From positions 44,222 through 108,221 of the forward strand of contig NZ_FOVP01000020.1 of the NCBI RefSeq assembly GCF_900115165.1: 64,000 bases of DNA, read 5' to 3'. Positions 39,224-47,589 of this stretch are shown in pieces. Each line of letters starts with the position of its first letter. The stretch's first letter is position 1. Origin of the DNA: Roseovarius lutimaris (GTDB lineage: Bacteria; Pseudomonadota; Alphaproteobacteria; Rhodobacterales; Rhodobacteraceae). The position numbers and the translations under genes are program-made. Under the pieces are notes generated by a model that ran no database searches, was not told where the DNA came from, and worked only from the letters and a program-made list of their open reading frames with translations.

Positions 39224-39545
39224 GTTTATCATTGCCACCGCAATCGTCTTGTTCGTGGCGTTTTGCATGGGCTGGTTCGCGAATTGGCTGATCCATCGCT
39301 TTATCCGGGTGGCCGGCTCGGATGTCGGCGAGCTGGAGCGCATGGCACAAGAGCTTCACGAGGCCGAGGAAACCCGCGATCAGGCGATCACCTATCTCCA
39401 GCAACGCGAGGCCGAGTTGACAAATCAACTGAGCCAGACCGAAGCCGAGCTTGCGGCCACGATGGACGGCCTGCGCGAGGCGCGATATGAGGCCGAGCAG
39501 ATGCGCGAGCATCTTGAAAAGTCCAGCGGCCGCGCGGCGGGGTAA
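39210..39545 (+). CDS. Small membrane protein with coiled coil
   Basis: The 111-residue protein has one N-terminal membrane helix (residues about 6-30, with FVAFCMGWFANWLIH) followed by a charged coiled coil to the end. It starts inside the last 14 bases of the OmpA-family gene, so the two are translated from one transcript and may form a complex. No named family is recognised. The start MNRTEFIIATAIVLF is chosen because it places the helix at the N-terminus. Confidence 0.75.
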   Translation: MNRTEFIIATAIVLFVAFCMGWFANWLIHRFIRVAGSDVGELERMAQELHEAEETRDQAITYLQQREAELTNQLSQTEAELAATMDGLREARYEAEQMREHLEKSSGRAAG

Positions 39546-39557
39546 GCGCCGGGTTTT

Positions 39558-39580
39558 GAGTATTTTCAGAATGGTGAATG
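39558..39580. repeat. GAGTATTT repeat, diverged copy
   Basis: GAGTATTTTCAGAATGGTGA is similar to the 23-bp repeat at 29451 and 61005 but differs at several positions. It sits between convergent genes, like most copies of these motifs. Confidence 0.45.
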
Positions 39581-39694
39581 CAATAGGCTGTTGTTTCTTC
39601 TGGCGCTAAATATCCTCGCCGAAGGCAAAAACCTCTTTTTCCAGTCGTACCATTCCGCGCAGGCGTAAAGGCCCGGGACGGCCTTGAAAATCGC

Positions 39695-40381
39695 CTATCC
39701 GGACAGGGCACGCCGATGGATCAGGTGAAACCGGCCAAGCCCATCCTCGCCCATCAGGGCGAGAGATGAGATCGGGAAGGGGCGCGGCAAAAGCGGTTCT
39801 ATAAGCCGAGCAAGGATGGTGTGTGTCTCGACCGCTTGCGCTCGGGGGAGCTTGCCGGTCAGAGTGATGTGAAAGCGGAACGCCTCTATCACATAAGGAT
39901 AGCCCCATTTCAGCAAAAGAGCGTCCTGTTCGGGGCTAAGCCCTGCGGCGCGGCGATGGGTGAGCTCGGATTCGGTGAGGGGCGCGCGAAATGGCTCGAA
40001 GGCCTTCACGGTCTTGGCGGCAAGCGCGTTCAATGCGGTTTGATCGCCCAGAGGCACGAGCGCCAGAAACCGGCCAAGCCGGGCGAGGGTGAGCGCGTCA
40101 AGCGTCACCGGTGCCGTGGTGCTGCAAAACCTCTCAAAGGCGGCTTTGAGTGCAGCCTCGTTTTGCCCCTCGGTCAGGCGAAAGGGCGGTTTCATCGTCG
40201 CGTGCAGGCCGTATTTGCGCGGGGCGTCGGTGATCTCGGCCAGTGGCATGGGCAGGCCCGAAACATGAGGGTGATCAACCGCACAGCCCGCCGCGCAATC
40301 CCAGCCAAGCCAGGCCGCGCCGAAATCGGCGAGCGGTCCGGGGGCAGGGGTGGCGTAGATGGCGTATCTTTTGAAATCCAT
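39695..40381 (-). CDS. DUF1045 domain protein (2H phosphoesterase-like)
   Basis: The 228-residue protein has two spaced HxT/S-like motifs, GLHATMKPPF near residue 73 and FHITLTGKLP near residue 180, which mark the 2H phosphoesterase superfamily and the DUF1045 family. DUF1045 proteins are often found in phosphonate operons, but no phn gene is visible here. The start at 40381 (MDFKRYAIYATP) gives the family N-terminus. Activity on a cyclic phosphate or RNA end is possible but not shown. Confidence 0.75.
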   Translation of the reverse strand: MDFKRYAIYATPAPGPLADFGAAWLGWDCAAGCAVDHPHVSGLPMPLAEITDAPRKYGLHATMKPPFRLTEGQNEAALKAAFERFCSTTAPVTLDALTLARLGRFLALVPLGDQTALNALAAKTVKAFEPFRAPLTESELTHRRAAGLSPEQDALLLKWGYPYVIEAFRFHITLTGKLPRAQAVETHTILARLIEPLLPRPFPISSLALMGEDGLGRFHLIHRRALSG

Positions 40382-40479
40382 GCGCGGGCCTTTTGGTTTG
40401 TCATGATCTGTCAGGGTCATGTCGTGCCTTCATGACACAGGGTTTGACCCGCGCCAATGCCGCGGCGGGCGAGGGGGCT

Positions 40480-40508
40480 TTGACAAGGCCGGGGGCCGGG
40501 CGCATAAC
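40480..40508 (+). promoter_or_regulatory. Candidate promoter of the FAA hydrolase gene
   Basis: TTGACA (40480-40485, perfect -35), 17 bases, then CATAAC (40503-40508). The expected start of transcription is about 30 bases before the gene. An inverted repeat GTCATG...CATGAC lies at about 40418-40437, between this and the divergent DUF1045 gene. Confidence 0.5.
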
Positions 40509-40544
40509 GGGCGCCAAAGACACCAGCCAGCCCCGGAGCCCGTT

Positions 40545-41243
40545 ATGACCTTATCGCTTTTTGACGTTCCCGCAGCGCCGCAAGTTCCTGTTCTTGGGCA
40601 AGAGGGCGGCTTTCCGGTGCGCCGGATTTTCTGCGTCGGGCGCAATTATGCCGCCCATGCCGCCGAAATGGGCAATGAGGTGGATCGCGAAGCACCGTTT
40701 TATTTCACCAAATCGGCGCATACGATCTGTCACAGCGGGGCGAGCATTGCCTATCCGCTCGGCACGCAGGATTGCCATTACGAGATGGAGTTTGTCGTCG
40801 CCATCGGCGCGCCGGCCTTTCGGGCGTCCAAGGGCAACGCGATGCAGGCGGTCTATGGCTATGCCTGCGGGATCGACCTGACACGCCGCGATTTGCAGGC
40901 GCAGGCCAAGGACAAGCGCCGCCCCTGGGATCTGGGCAAGGATTTTGAGGATTCGGCGATCATCGCCCCCCTGACCACAGCGGCAGAGTTTGGCGAGATC
41001 GCCGATCAGGCGATTCGCCTGACACGTGACGGCGCCACCGTGCAGGAGGCGCGGCTAAGCGATATGGTCTGGTCGGTGCCCGAAGTGATCGCCCATCTGT
41101 CGCAATTCTATCATCTGATGCCGGGGGATCTTATCTATACGGGCACTCCGGCGGGCGTCGGGCCGGTCAAACCCGGCAGCGCATTGCATGGTCAGATTGA
41201 CGGGTTGAGCGACCTGTCGCTGAACATCGGCGCGCCCGAATAG
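40545..41243 (+). CDS. Fumarylacetoacetate hydrolase family protein
   Basis: The 232-residue protein has the FAH fold: RRIFCVGRNYAAHAAEMG at the N-terminus, the metal-site acidic residues in HYEMEFVVAIG, YGYACGIDLTRRDLQ and the C-terminal LMPGDLIYTGTPAGVGPV. Proteins of this size are acylpyruvases or oxaloacetate decarboxylases; the exact substrate cannot be read from the sequence. It is followed 10 bp later by a SLAC1-type channel, probably in the same transcript. Confidence 0.88.
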   Translation: MTLSLFDVPAAPQVPVLGQEGGFPVRRIFCVGRNYAAHAAEMGNEVDREAPFYFTKSAHTICHSGASIAYPLGTQDCHYEMEFVVAIGAPAFRASKGNAMQAVYGYACGIDLTRRDLQAQAKDKRRPWDLGKDFEDSAIIAPLTTAAEFGEIADQAIRLTRDGATVQEARLSDMVWSVPEVIAHLSQFYHLMPGDLIYTGTPAGVGPVKPGSALHGQIDGLSDLSLNIGAPE

Positions 41244-41253
41244 GCGCGGGCGC

Positions 41254-42228
41254 ATGTCAGAGACGGCACAGCCCGCCCCGACCAATTGGCTTGCGCATGT
41301 GCCGGTCACGCTTTTCACCGTCGTGATGGGGCTTTGCGGCTTTACGCTTGCGCTTCGGGCGGGCGAGGCGACGCTTGGGGTGGGGTATCTCATCTCTGGC
41401 GTGGCGCATGTCCTGACCATGGTGGTTTTTGCGGTCGTGTCGCTTTTGTATGTCGCCAAGGGTCTGCTCCATCCGGGCGCCGTGGTGGCCGAATGGCAGC
41501 ACCCGGTCAAGCTTGCGTTCTTTCCGGCGATCTCGATCGCGCTTGTCCTGATGTCGGTGGTGATGCTTGATCCGGCGCCGGGGCTGGCGCGGGCGATGTG
41601 GCTTGTGGCGGTGCCGCTACAGCTTGTTCTGACGGTGTCGGTGGTCAGCGGCTGGATCAGTGCGCGCGCGTTTCAGCATGGGCACCTGACGCCCGCCTGG
41701 TTCATTCCGGCGGTGGGCAATGTGATCGTGGCGATTGGCGGCGTGCCTCTGGGCTATGTCGAGATCAGCTGGTTTTTCACCTCGGTCGGGCTCATTTTCT
41801 GGATAATCATGTTGGTGCTGGTGATGAACCGGCTGATTTTTCATGATCCTTTGCCGGTGCGGCTTCAGCCGACGCTGGTCATTCTGATTGCGCCGCCCTC
41901 GGTCGGGTTTCTGGCCTGGGTGGCGCTTGTGGGCGGGATTGATCCCCTGGCCCGCGTGCTTTTGAACGTGGCTTATTTGTTCACGCTGATCGTGGCGGTG
42001 CAATTGCCAAGCCTTCTGCGGCTGCCGTTTTCACTGGCGTTCTGGGCGCTTAGCTTTCCGATGGCGGGGGTGACGATTGCAAGCTTTACCTATGCCGATG
42101 CCACCGGATCGGCGGGGCATCGCATCATCGGGCTTGGCCTGTTGGCGGTGCTTTGCGTGATCATACTGGCGCTGTTGTTCCGCACCGCCAAAGCCGTGCG
42201 AAACAACGAGGTTTTCGTGCCCGATTAA
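41254..42228 (+). CDS. SLAC1/TehA-type anion channel family protein
   Basis: The 324-residue protein is almost entirely hydrophobic, with about ten membrane helices, and begins VTLFTVVMGLCGFTLALR, like the SLAC1/TDT (TehA, Mae1) family that passes anions or C4-dicarboxylates. AKGLLHPGAVVAEWQHPVK and SFPMAGVTIASFTYA fit the family pattern. The substrate is not known. Its stop codon overlaps the stop of the convergent mcd gene by a few bases. Confidence 0.78.
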   Translation: MSETAQPAPTNWLAHVPVTLFTVVMGLCGFTLALRAGEATLGVGYLISGVAHVLTMVVFAVVSLLYVAKGLLHPGAVVAEWQHPVKLAFFPAISIALVLMSVVMLDPAPGLARAMWLVAVPLQLVLTVSVVSGWISARAFQHGHLTPAWFIPAVGNVIVAIGGVPLGYVEISWFFTSVGLIFWIIMLVLVMNRLIFHDPLPVRLQPTLVILIAPPSVGFLAWVALVGGIDPLARVLLNVAYLFTLIVAVQLPSLLRLPFSLAFWALSFPMAGVTIASFTYADATGSAGHRIIGLGLLAVLCVIILALLFRTAKAVRNNEVFVPD

Positions 42229-43913
42229 TCCAGCAGGCGGCGGGTGATGACCTGGGCCTGAATTTCGGCGGCGCCCTCGAAGATGTTGAGAATGCGCGCG
42301 TCGCACAAAATGCGGCTGATGGTGTATTCAAGCGCGAAACCGTTGCCGCCGTGGATCTGCAACCCGTTATCGGCCGCCGCCCACGCGACACGCGCGCCAA
42401 GCAGCTTGGCCATGCCCGCCTCAAGATCACAGCGCCGGTCGTTGTCTTTTTCCCAAGCGCTGAAATAGGTCAGCTGACGGGCGATCATGATCTCGACCGC
42501 CATCATTGCAAGCTTGCCCGAGACGCGGGGAAACTCGATCAGGCTTTTGCCGAATTGCTTGCGGTCAATGGCGTATTTCATCGCCACATCAAGCGCCGAT
42601 TGGGCCACACCAACGGCGCGGGCGGCGGTTTGGATGCGGGCGGATTCAAAGGTTTCCATCAGCTGTTTAAAGCCTTTGCCCTCTTCGCCCCCAAGCAGGT
42701 TTTCGCCCTTCACATGGAAGTTGTCAAAGCCAAGCTCGTATTCCTTCATGCCGCGATAGCCCAGTACTTCGATCTCGCCGCCGCTCATACCGTCGGTCGG
42801 GAAGGGGGCCGCGTCGGTGCCCGGCGTCTTTTCGGCCAGAAACATCGACAGGCCCCGGTGATCGGTGGTGTCGGGCTTGGTGCGCGCGAGCAATGTCATC
42901 ACATGGGTGCGCGCGGCGTGGGTGATCCAGGTCTTGTTGCCGGTCACTTTCCAGTCGCCGTTGTCGTCCTTGACCGCGCGGGTCCGCAACGAGCCCAGAT
43001 CAGAGCCGGTATTGGGTTCGGTAAACACCGCCGTCGGCAGGATTTCGGCGCTGGCCAGTTTCGGCAGCCAATGCGCCTTTTGCGCATCGGTGCCACCACA
43101 AAGGATCAGCTCGGCGGCGATCTCGGAGCGGGTACCAAGGCTTCCGACGCCGATATAACCGCGGCTCAACTCCTCGGACACAACCACCATCGACGCTTTG
43201 GAGAGGCCAAAACCGCCAAATTCCTCGGGAATGGTCAGGCCGAAGACACCCATTTCGGCCAGTTCCTCGATGATTTCCATCGGGATAAGCTCGTCCTTGA
43301 GGTGCCAGTCATGGGCGTGCGGCTCGACCTTGTCGACCGAGAAGCGGCGGAATTGTTCGCGGATCATTTCAAGCTCGTCATCAAGCCCGGTGCGCCCGAC
43401 GGTGATCTCGGCCGAGCGTTCCTGCATCAGCTCGACAAGGCGGCTGCGCGCGGCCTGACTATTGCCATCGGCGATCAGCGTGGTCACGGCGGGGCGCGCA
43501 AAGGCGGCCATATCGGTGGCGCTCAGACCCATGTCATGGGCACGGATGATCTCGCCCTGGTTCATCAAAATGCCACCCTGAATCTGGCCAAGATATTCGC
43601 CAAAGGCGATTTGCAGCAAAAGCTGTTCGACCTCGCCAAAACTGCCGGATTCGTTCAGCCGGGTGGCCCAATGCTGCATCTGCCGCAAAGATTCTGTGTA
43701 GGTTGCAAGCCAGGCCAGACCATGGGCCGCGCTCTGGTGCGCCTCGATGGTGGCGCCCGACACCCGGCCATCAATGCTAACCAATTGGCGAATATTGGAT
43801 TTTGCCGCTTCAAAGAGGGTTTCAACCGGGCCAATGGAGGCGCCTGTAAGGGCCAGAAGGTCGCCCAGAATGATCGGTTTCGCCATTGCAATATCCTGTC
43901 CGTCATGTGCCAT
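42225..43913 (-). CDS. mcd: Methylsuccinyl-CoA dehydrogenase-like acyl-CoA dehydrogenase
   Basis: The 562-residue protein is about 180 residues longer than usual acyl-CoA dehydrogenases. The extra N-terminal part (with AHGLAWLATYTESLRQM) is that of methylsuccinyl-CoA dehydrogenase, as I remember it from Rhodobacter. The dehydrogenase core has GVGSLGTRSEIAAELIL, FTEPNTGSDLGSLRTRAV, and HGGNGFALEYTISRIL. The enzyme passes electrons from methylsuccinyl-CoA to ETF in the ethylmalonyl-CoA pathway. AAAGGA lies 8 bases before the ATG at 43913; a second ATG at 43886 also has a good site. Confidence 0.78.
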   Translation of the reverse strand: MAHDGQDIAMAKPIILGDLLALTGASIGPVETLFEAAKSNIRQLVSIDGRVSGATIEAHQSAAHGLAWLATYTESLRQMQHWATRLNESGSFGEVEQLLLQIAFGEYLGQIQGGILMNQGEIIRAHDMGLSATDMAAFARPAVTTLIADGNSQAARSRLVELMQERSAEITVGRTGLDDELEMIREQFRRFSVDKVEPHAHDWHLKDELIPMEIIEELAEMGVFGLTIPEEFGGFGLSKASMVVVSEELSRGYIGVGSLGTRSEIAAELILCGGTDAQKAHWLPKLASAEILPTAVFTEPNTGSDLGSLRTRAVKDDNGDWKVTGNKTWITHAARTHVMTLLARTKPDTTDHRGLSMFLAEKTPGTDAAPFPTDGMSGGEIEVLGYRGMKEYELGFDNFHVKGENLLGGEEGKGFKQLMETFESARIQTAARAVGVAQSALDVAMKYAIDRKQFGKSLIEFPRVSGKLAMMAVEIMIARQLTYFSAWEKDNDRRCDLEAGMAKLLGARVAWAAADNGLQIHGGNGFALEYTISRILCDARILNIFEGAAEIQAQVITRRLLD

Positions 43914-44059
43914 GTAACGCGTCCTTTCGTGATTGGGGCCGGTTTTATCTACTTCGCAGGTGCAGCGCAACTATTTAACGAAAAGGTTGGGGTTTTTGAT
44001 TGAAAGTTGCGCATTGATTTTATGGACTGCCGCCCTAGAGAGCGTGTTAAGAGGGGATC

Positions 44060-44833
44060 ATGGAAGCGTTTTTTGATATCGGGCCGCTCTGGGGCTGGGC
44101 GTTTGCCTTTGGCGTGGCAATTTGCGCGGGCATGGTCAAGGGCGTGGTCGGCTTTGCCATGCCGACGGTGCTGATCGCCGGGCTTAGCTCTGTCATGGCG
44201 CCCGATCTGGCGCTGGCGGGGCTGATCTTGCCGACGCTGGCGACAAATCTCTGGCAGGCCCTGCGACAGGGGGCGGGGGCGGCTCTGGCCTCGGTGCTCC
44301 GGTTCCGGGTGTTTCTGGCTGCGGGCGGCGTGGTGATGGTGCTGGCGGCACAGCTTGTGCCGGTCTTGCCACCGGCGGGAATGCTGTTGTTCATCGGGCC
44401 GCTGATCACGCTTTACGCCCTGTCCACCCTGTTTGGCCGGGGTCTGCGGCTGCCGCCTGATCCGGGGCCAAGGGGCGAGGCGGCGATGGGCGCGCTTGCG
44501 GGGGTGTTCGGCGGCATTTCCGGCATGTGGGGGCCGCCCACGGTGGCGATGCTGACGGCGCGGGGCACCGAAAAGAAAGAACAGATGCGCGTGCAGGGCG
44601 TGATCTATGGCCTCGGCGCATTGGCGCTTGTGGGGGCGCATATCGGCTCTGGCGTGCTTCGAGCCGAGACATTGCCGCTGTCGCTTGGGATGATGCCACC
44701 GGCGCTTTTGGGGATCTGGATCGGCTTTCGCCTACAGGACCGGTTCGATCAGACGACCTTTCGCCGGATGACGCTTTGGGTGCTTTTGATCGCCGGGCTG
44801 AACCTGATCCGGCGGGGTATCATGATCCTGTAG
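44060..44833 (+). CDS. TauE/SafE family sulfite or anion exporter
   Basis: The 257-residue membrane protein has the repeated TauE/SafE pattern: GMVKGVVGFAMPTVL near the N-terminus and GVFGGISGMWGPPTV in the second half, with eight or so helices. Members export sulfite, sulfoacetate or related sulfur-containing anions. No sulfonate genes are near, so the cargo is open. It is divergent from mcd and converges on pckA. Confidence 0.85.
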   Translation: MEAFFDIGPLWGWAFAFGVAICAGMVKGVVGFAMPTVLIAGLSSVMAPDLALAGLILPTLATNLWQALRQGAGAALASVLRFRVFLAAGGVVMVLAAQLVPVLPPAGMLLFIGPLITLYALSTLFGRGLRLPPDPGPRGEAAMGALAGVFGGISGMWGPPTVAMLTARGTEKKEQMRVQGVIYGLGALALVGAHIGSGVLRAETLPLSLGMMPPALLGIWIGFRLQDRFDQTTFRRMTLWVLLIAGLNLIRRGIMIL

Positions 44834-44851
44834 CGCGTCCCCGGACGCAAA

Positions 44852-44877
44852 ACGCCCCAGCCATTGGGCCGGGGCGT
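44852..44877 (+). terminator. Hairpin between tauE-type gene and pckA
   Basis: ACGCCCCAGCC (44852-44862), a 4-base loop, and GGCCGGGGCGT (44867-44877) pair over 11 positions with one mismatch. It lies 18 bp after the exporter stop and may serve both convergent genes, though a long T run is missing. Confidence 0.6.
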
Positions 44878-44888
44878 CTGCTGTTTGT

Positions 44889-44910
44889 GTAGGGTGGGTG
44901 AAACCCACGC
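44889..44910. repeat. Dispersed palindrome GTGGGTGAAACCCAC, copy 3
   Basis: This is the reverse complement of the 22-bp copy at 16686-16707 with no mismatch. It lies between convergent genes, 12 bp after the hairpin at 44852 and just before the pckA stop. Confidence 0.8.
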
Positions 44911-44922
44911 CCGCGCAATGGC

Positions 44923-46521
44923 CTAGCCGATTGCGGCGGCTTTGACGTCATCGTCGATGAAGGGCACATATTGCGCAAAGTTATCGGCGAACATCTGCAT
45001 AAGTTTGTTGGCCTGCGCATCATAGGCGTCGGGATCCTCCCAGGTGCGGCGCGGATCAAGCAGCACTTCGGCAACGCCGGGCACGGCCACGGGCACATCA
45101 AAGCCAAAGTTCGCATCCTTGCGGAATTCAACCTCGTTCAGCGATCCGTCAAGCGCCGCGGTCAAAAGCGCGCGGGTCGCCTTGATCGGCATGCGCGACC
45201 CGGTGCCATAGGCGCCACCGGTCCAGCCGGTATTCACCAGCCAGCAGGTCGCGCCGTGCTTGGCGATTTTCGCCTTGAGAAGGTTGCCGTAAACCTCGGG
45301 GCGGCGCGGCATGAAGGGCGCGCCAAAGCAGGTCGAAAAGGTCGGCTCCGGCTCGGTTACGCCCCGCTCGGTGCCCGCCACTTTCGAGGTAAAGCCCGAC
45401 AGGAAGTGATACATCGCCTGCGCTGGCGTCAGCCGCGAAATGGGGGGCAGCACGCCAAACGCATCACAGGTCAGCATGATGATGTTCTTGGGGTGACCGC
45501 CAAGCGCTGTCTCGGAGGCATTCGAGATATAGTGCAGCGGATAGGCGCAGCGCATGTTCGCGGTCAGCGAATCGTCCTCGAAGTCCAGATCGAACGTCAG
45601 CGGATCAAACACCATATTCTCGATCACGGTGCCGAATTTGGTGGTCGTCGCATAGATTTCCGGCTCGGCTTCGGGGTCAAGGTTGATGGTCTTGGCGTAA
45701 CAGCCGCCCTCGAAGTTGAAGGTGCCGCGATCCGACCAGCCATGTTCGTCATCGCCGATAAGCGTGCGCGCGGGATCGGCCGACAACGTGGTTTTACCGG
45801 TGCCTGACAGGCCAAAGAAAACGGCCGTGTCGACGGGGTTGCCCTTGGCGTGGTTGGCCGAGCAATGCATCGGCATGATGCCTTTTTCCGGCAGCAGGTA
45901 ATTGAGCAGGGAAAAGACCGACTTCTTGTTCTCGCCGGCGTATTCGGTATTGCCCACAAGGATCAGCTTGCGATCGAAATTCATCGCAACCACGGTATCC
46001 GAGCGACAGCCATGCTTGGCCGGATCGGCCTTGAAGCCGGGGCAGTTGATCAGGGTGAAATCGGCAATGAATGTGTCCAGACTGTCGCGCTCGGGGCGGC
46101 GCAGCATGTGGCGGTTAAAGAGGCCGTGCCAGGCCAGTTCGGTGATCATGCGCACGTTGATCGCATGTGTCGGGTCGGCGCCGCCGACCAGATCCTGCAC
46201 AAAGAAATCGCCGTCTTTCATATAGGCCAGCATGTCGTTGTACAGGGCGTCAAACCCCTCGGGTGACATCTCGGCGTTGTTTTCCCACCAGATCGTATCA
46301 GCCACGCTGTCGGTTTTGACGACATGTTTGTCTTTCGGCGAGCGTCCGGTGAATTTCCCGGTCGTCACCAAAAGCGCGCCACCTTTGCCTAAGGTGCCCT
46401 CGCCCTTTTTCAGGGCGGCTTCGATCAGCGCGGGTTCAATCAAGTTGTAATAGACATTTCCCAACCCTGTGATCCCTTGATCTTCAAGTCGAAATTGCGG
46501 GTTTACCCGTCCGAATGTCAT
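44923..46521 (-). CDS. pckA: Phosphoenolpyruvate carboxykinase (ATP)
   Basis: The 532-residue protein converts oxaloacetate to phosphoenolpyruvate, the first step of gluconeogenesis. Motifs are [15 protein letters not shown], the kinase P-loop [11 protein letters not shown], and metal/substrate residues in [18 protein letters not shown] chose the ATG at 46521, which follows AGGAG by 9 bases, over the ATG at 46545, which has no such site. The gene is divergent from chvI across 366 bp holding phased repeats, and ChvI is known to control pckA in some rhizobia. Confidence 0.96.
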   Translation of the reverse strand: MTFGRVNPQFRLEDQGITGLGNVYYNLIEPALIEAALKKGEGTLGKGGALLVTTGKFTGRSPKDKHVVKTDSVADTIWWENNAEMSPEGFDALYNDMLAYMKDGDFFVQDLVGGADPTHAINVRMITELAWHGLFNRHMLRRPERDSLDTFIADFTLINCPGFKADPAKHGCRSDTVVAMNFDRKLILVGNTEYAGENKKSVFSLLNYLLPEKGIMPMHCSANHAKGNPVDTAVFFGLSGTGKTTLSADPARTLIGDDEHGWSDRGTFNFEGGCYAKTINLDPEAEPEIYATTTKFGTVIENMVFDPLTFDLDFEDDSLTANMRCAYPLHYISNASETALGGHPKNIIMLTCDAFGVLPPISRLTPAQAMYHFLSGFTSKVAGTERGVTEPEPTFSTCFGAPFMPRRPEVYGNLLKAKIAKHGATCWLVNTGWTGGAYGTGSRMPIKATRALLTAALDGSLNEVEFRKDANFGFDVPVAVPGVAEVLLDPRRTWEDPDAYDAQANKLMQMFADNFAQYVPFIDDDVKAAAIG

Positions 46522-46887
46522 GGTTCCAAGCTCCTGTTTAGCCATGTCCGCGCGATGCGGCATATCTATGAGGCGCCGGCTGGCGGCGTCGGTCGGGCAG
46601 TTTGCCCGGCTAAGCGCCTCTTAACACGCTGGTTCTTAAAGAGAACAGGGCGCATTGGCGCGGTTAGCGCAACCAAGCGCAAGTTAGCGCAACCACCCGG
46701 CAGTTGGCGTAAGCGGTGATCACGGTCTGCGGGAAAAGTGAGTCAATTTAGCCATTCCTAAGATTTATTTGCGTCAATGGGGCGTCGCTTGGGTGCTGAT
46801 TCGCAGATTTGGATTGATTGGATGCGCCAAACCAGAGCATAGTAGCCGAAAAAAGCAGGTAATCTGAGCAGTATAAGGAACAAACCT
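46522..46887. other. 366-bp divergent control region of pckA and chvI
   Basis: No gene can be supported here. The region contains three 20-bp tandem repeats (46663-46722), then an AT-rich stretch (about 46735-46800) that is the likely place of the chvI promoter; TTGATT with CATAGT 18 bases later (about 46812-46841) is one weak candidate. On the pckA side, short inverted pieces such as GGTTCTTAAAGAGAACA (about 46631-46647) are visible. Confidence 0.6.
46663..46722. repeat. Three 20-bp phased direct repeats
   Basis: The repeats begin at 46663, 46683 and 46703. The first two share GTTAGCGCAACCA exactly; the third reads GTTGGCGTAAGCG, matching at 9 of 13 positions. The 20-bp step equals nearly two DNA turns, so the copies lie on one face of the helix, as expected for cooperative binding of a response regulator such as ChvI. 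Confidence 0.75.
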
Positions 46888-47589
46888 ATGTCGAAAATCG
46901 CCCTTGTGGACGATGACAGGAATATTCTGACATCCGTATCAATGACGCTCGAGGCCGAAGGCTTTGAGGTTGAAACCTATAACGATGGCCAGCAGGCCTT
47001 TGATGCCTTCAGTAAGAAATTGCCGGATATGGCCGTTCTGGACATCAAGATGCCGCGCATGGATGGCATGGACCTGTTGCAGCGCCTGCGCCAGAAATCG
47101 CAGATGCCGGTGATTTTTCTGACCTCGAAGGATGATGAGATCGACGAGGTTCTCGGGCTGCGCATGGGCGCGGACGATTATGTCAAGAAACCGTTTTCAC
47201 AGCGTCTTCTGGTCGAACGCATTCGCGCGCTTCTGCGGCGTCAGGATGCCAATAACGGCGATGTGGTGGCCGATACCGAAGAAACCAAGGTTATCGAGCG
47301 CGGTGAGTTGCGGATGGATCCGCTGCGCCATTCGGTAAGCTGGAAAGGCCAGGATGTGTCGCTGACCGTGACCGAATTCCTGTTGTTGCAGGCCCTCGCG
47401 CAGCGCCCCGGTTTCGTCAAAAGCCGCGATCAGCTGATGGATGTGGCCTATGACGATCAGGTTTACGTGGATGACCGCACCATCGACAGCCACATCAAGC
47501 GTCTGCGCAAGAAATTGCGGATGGCCGATCCTGAATTCTCGGCGATCGAAACGCTTTATGGTATCGGATACAGGTACAACGAGGAATAA
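46888..47589 (+). CDS. chvI: Response regulator ChvI (OmpR family)
   Basis: The 233-residue protein has an N-terminal receiver domain with the acidic pocket VDDDR (residues 7-11), the phosphoacceptor Asp52 in [12 protein letters not shown], Lys in YVKKPFS, and a C-terminal winged helix ending in [12 protein letters not shown] and [11 protein letters not shown]. It controls envelope, acid-stress and carbon genes in alphaproteobacteria. Its stop shares one base with the chvG start (TAATG), so the pair is coupled. Confidence 0.95.
   Translation: MSKIALVDDDRNILTSVSMTLEAEGFEVETYNDGQQAFDAFSKKLPDMAVLDIKMPRMDGMDLLQRLRQKSQMPVIFLTSKDDEIDEVLGLRMGADDYVKKPFSQRLLVERIRALLRRQDANNGDVVADTEETKVIERGELRMDPLRHSVSWKGQDVSLTVTEFLLLQALAQRPGFVKSRDQLMDVAYDDQVYVDDRTIDSHIKRLRKKLRMADPEFSAIETLYGIGYRYNEE

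Noticed and set aside
46663..46722. The three phased repeats as a CRISPR array
   Set aside because: Repeat and spacer are far too short (20-bp period) and the copies are imperfect; an operator is more likely.
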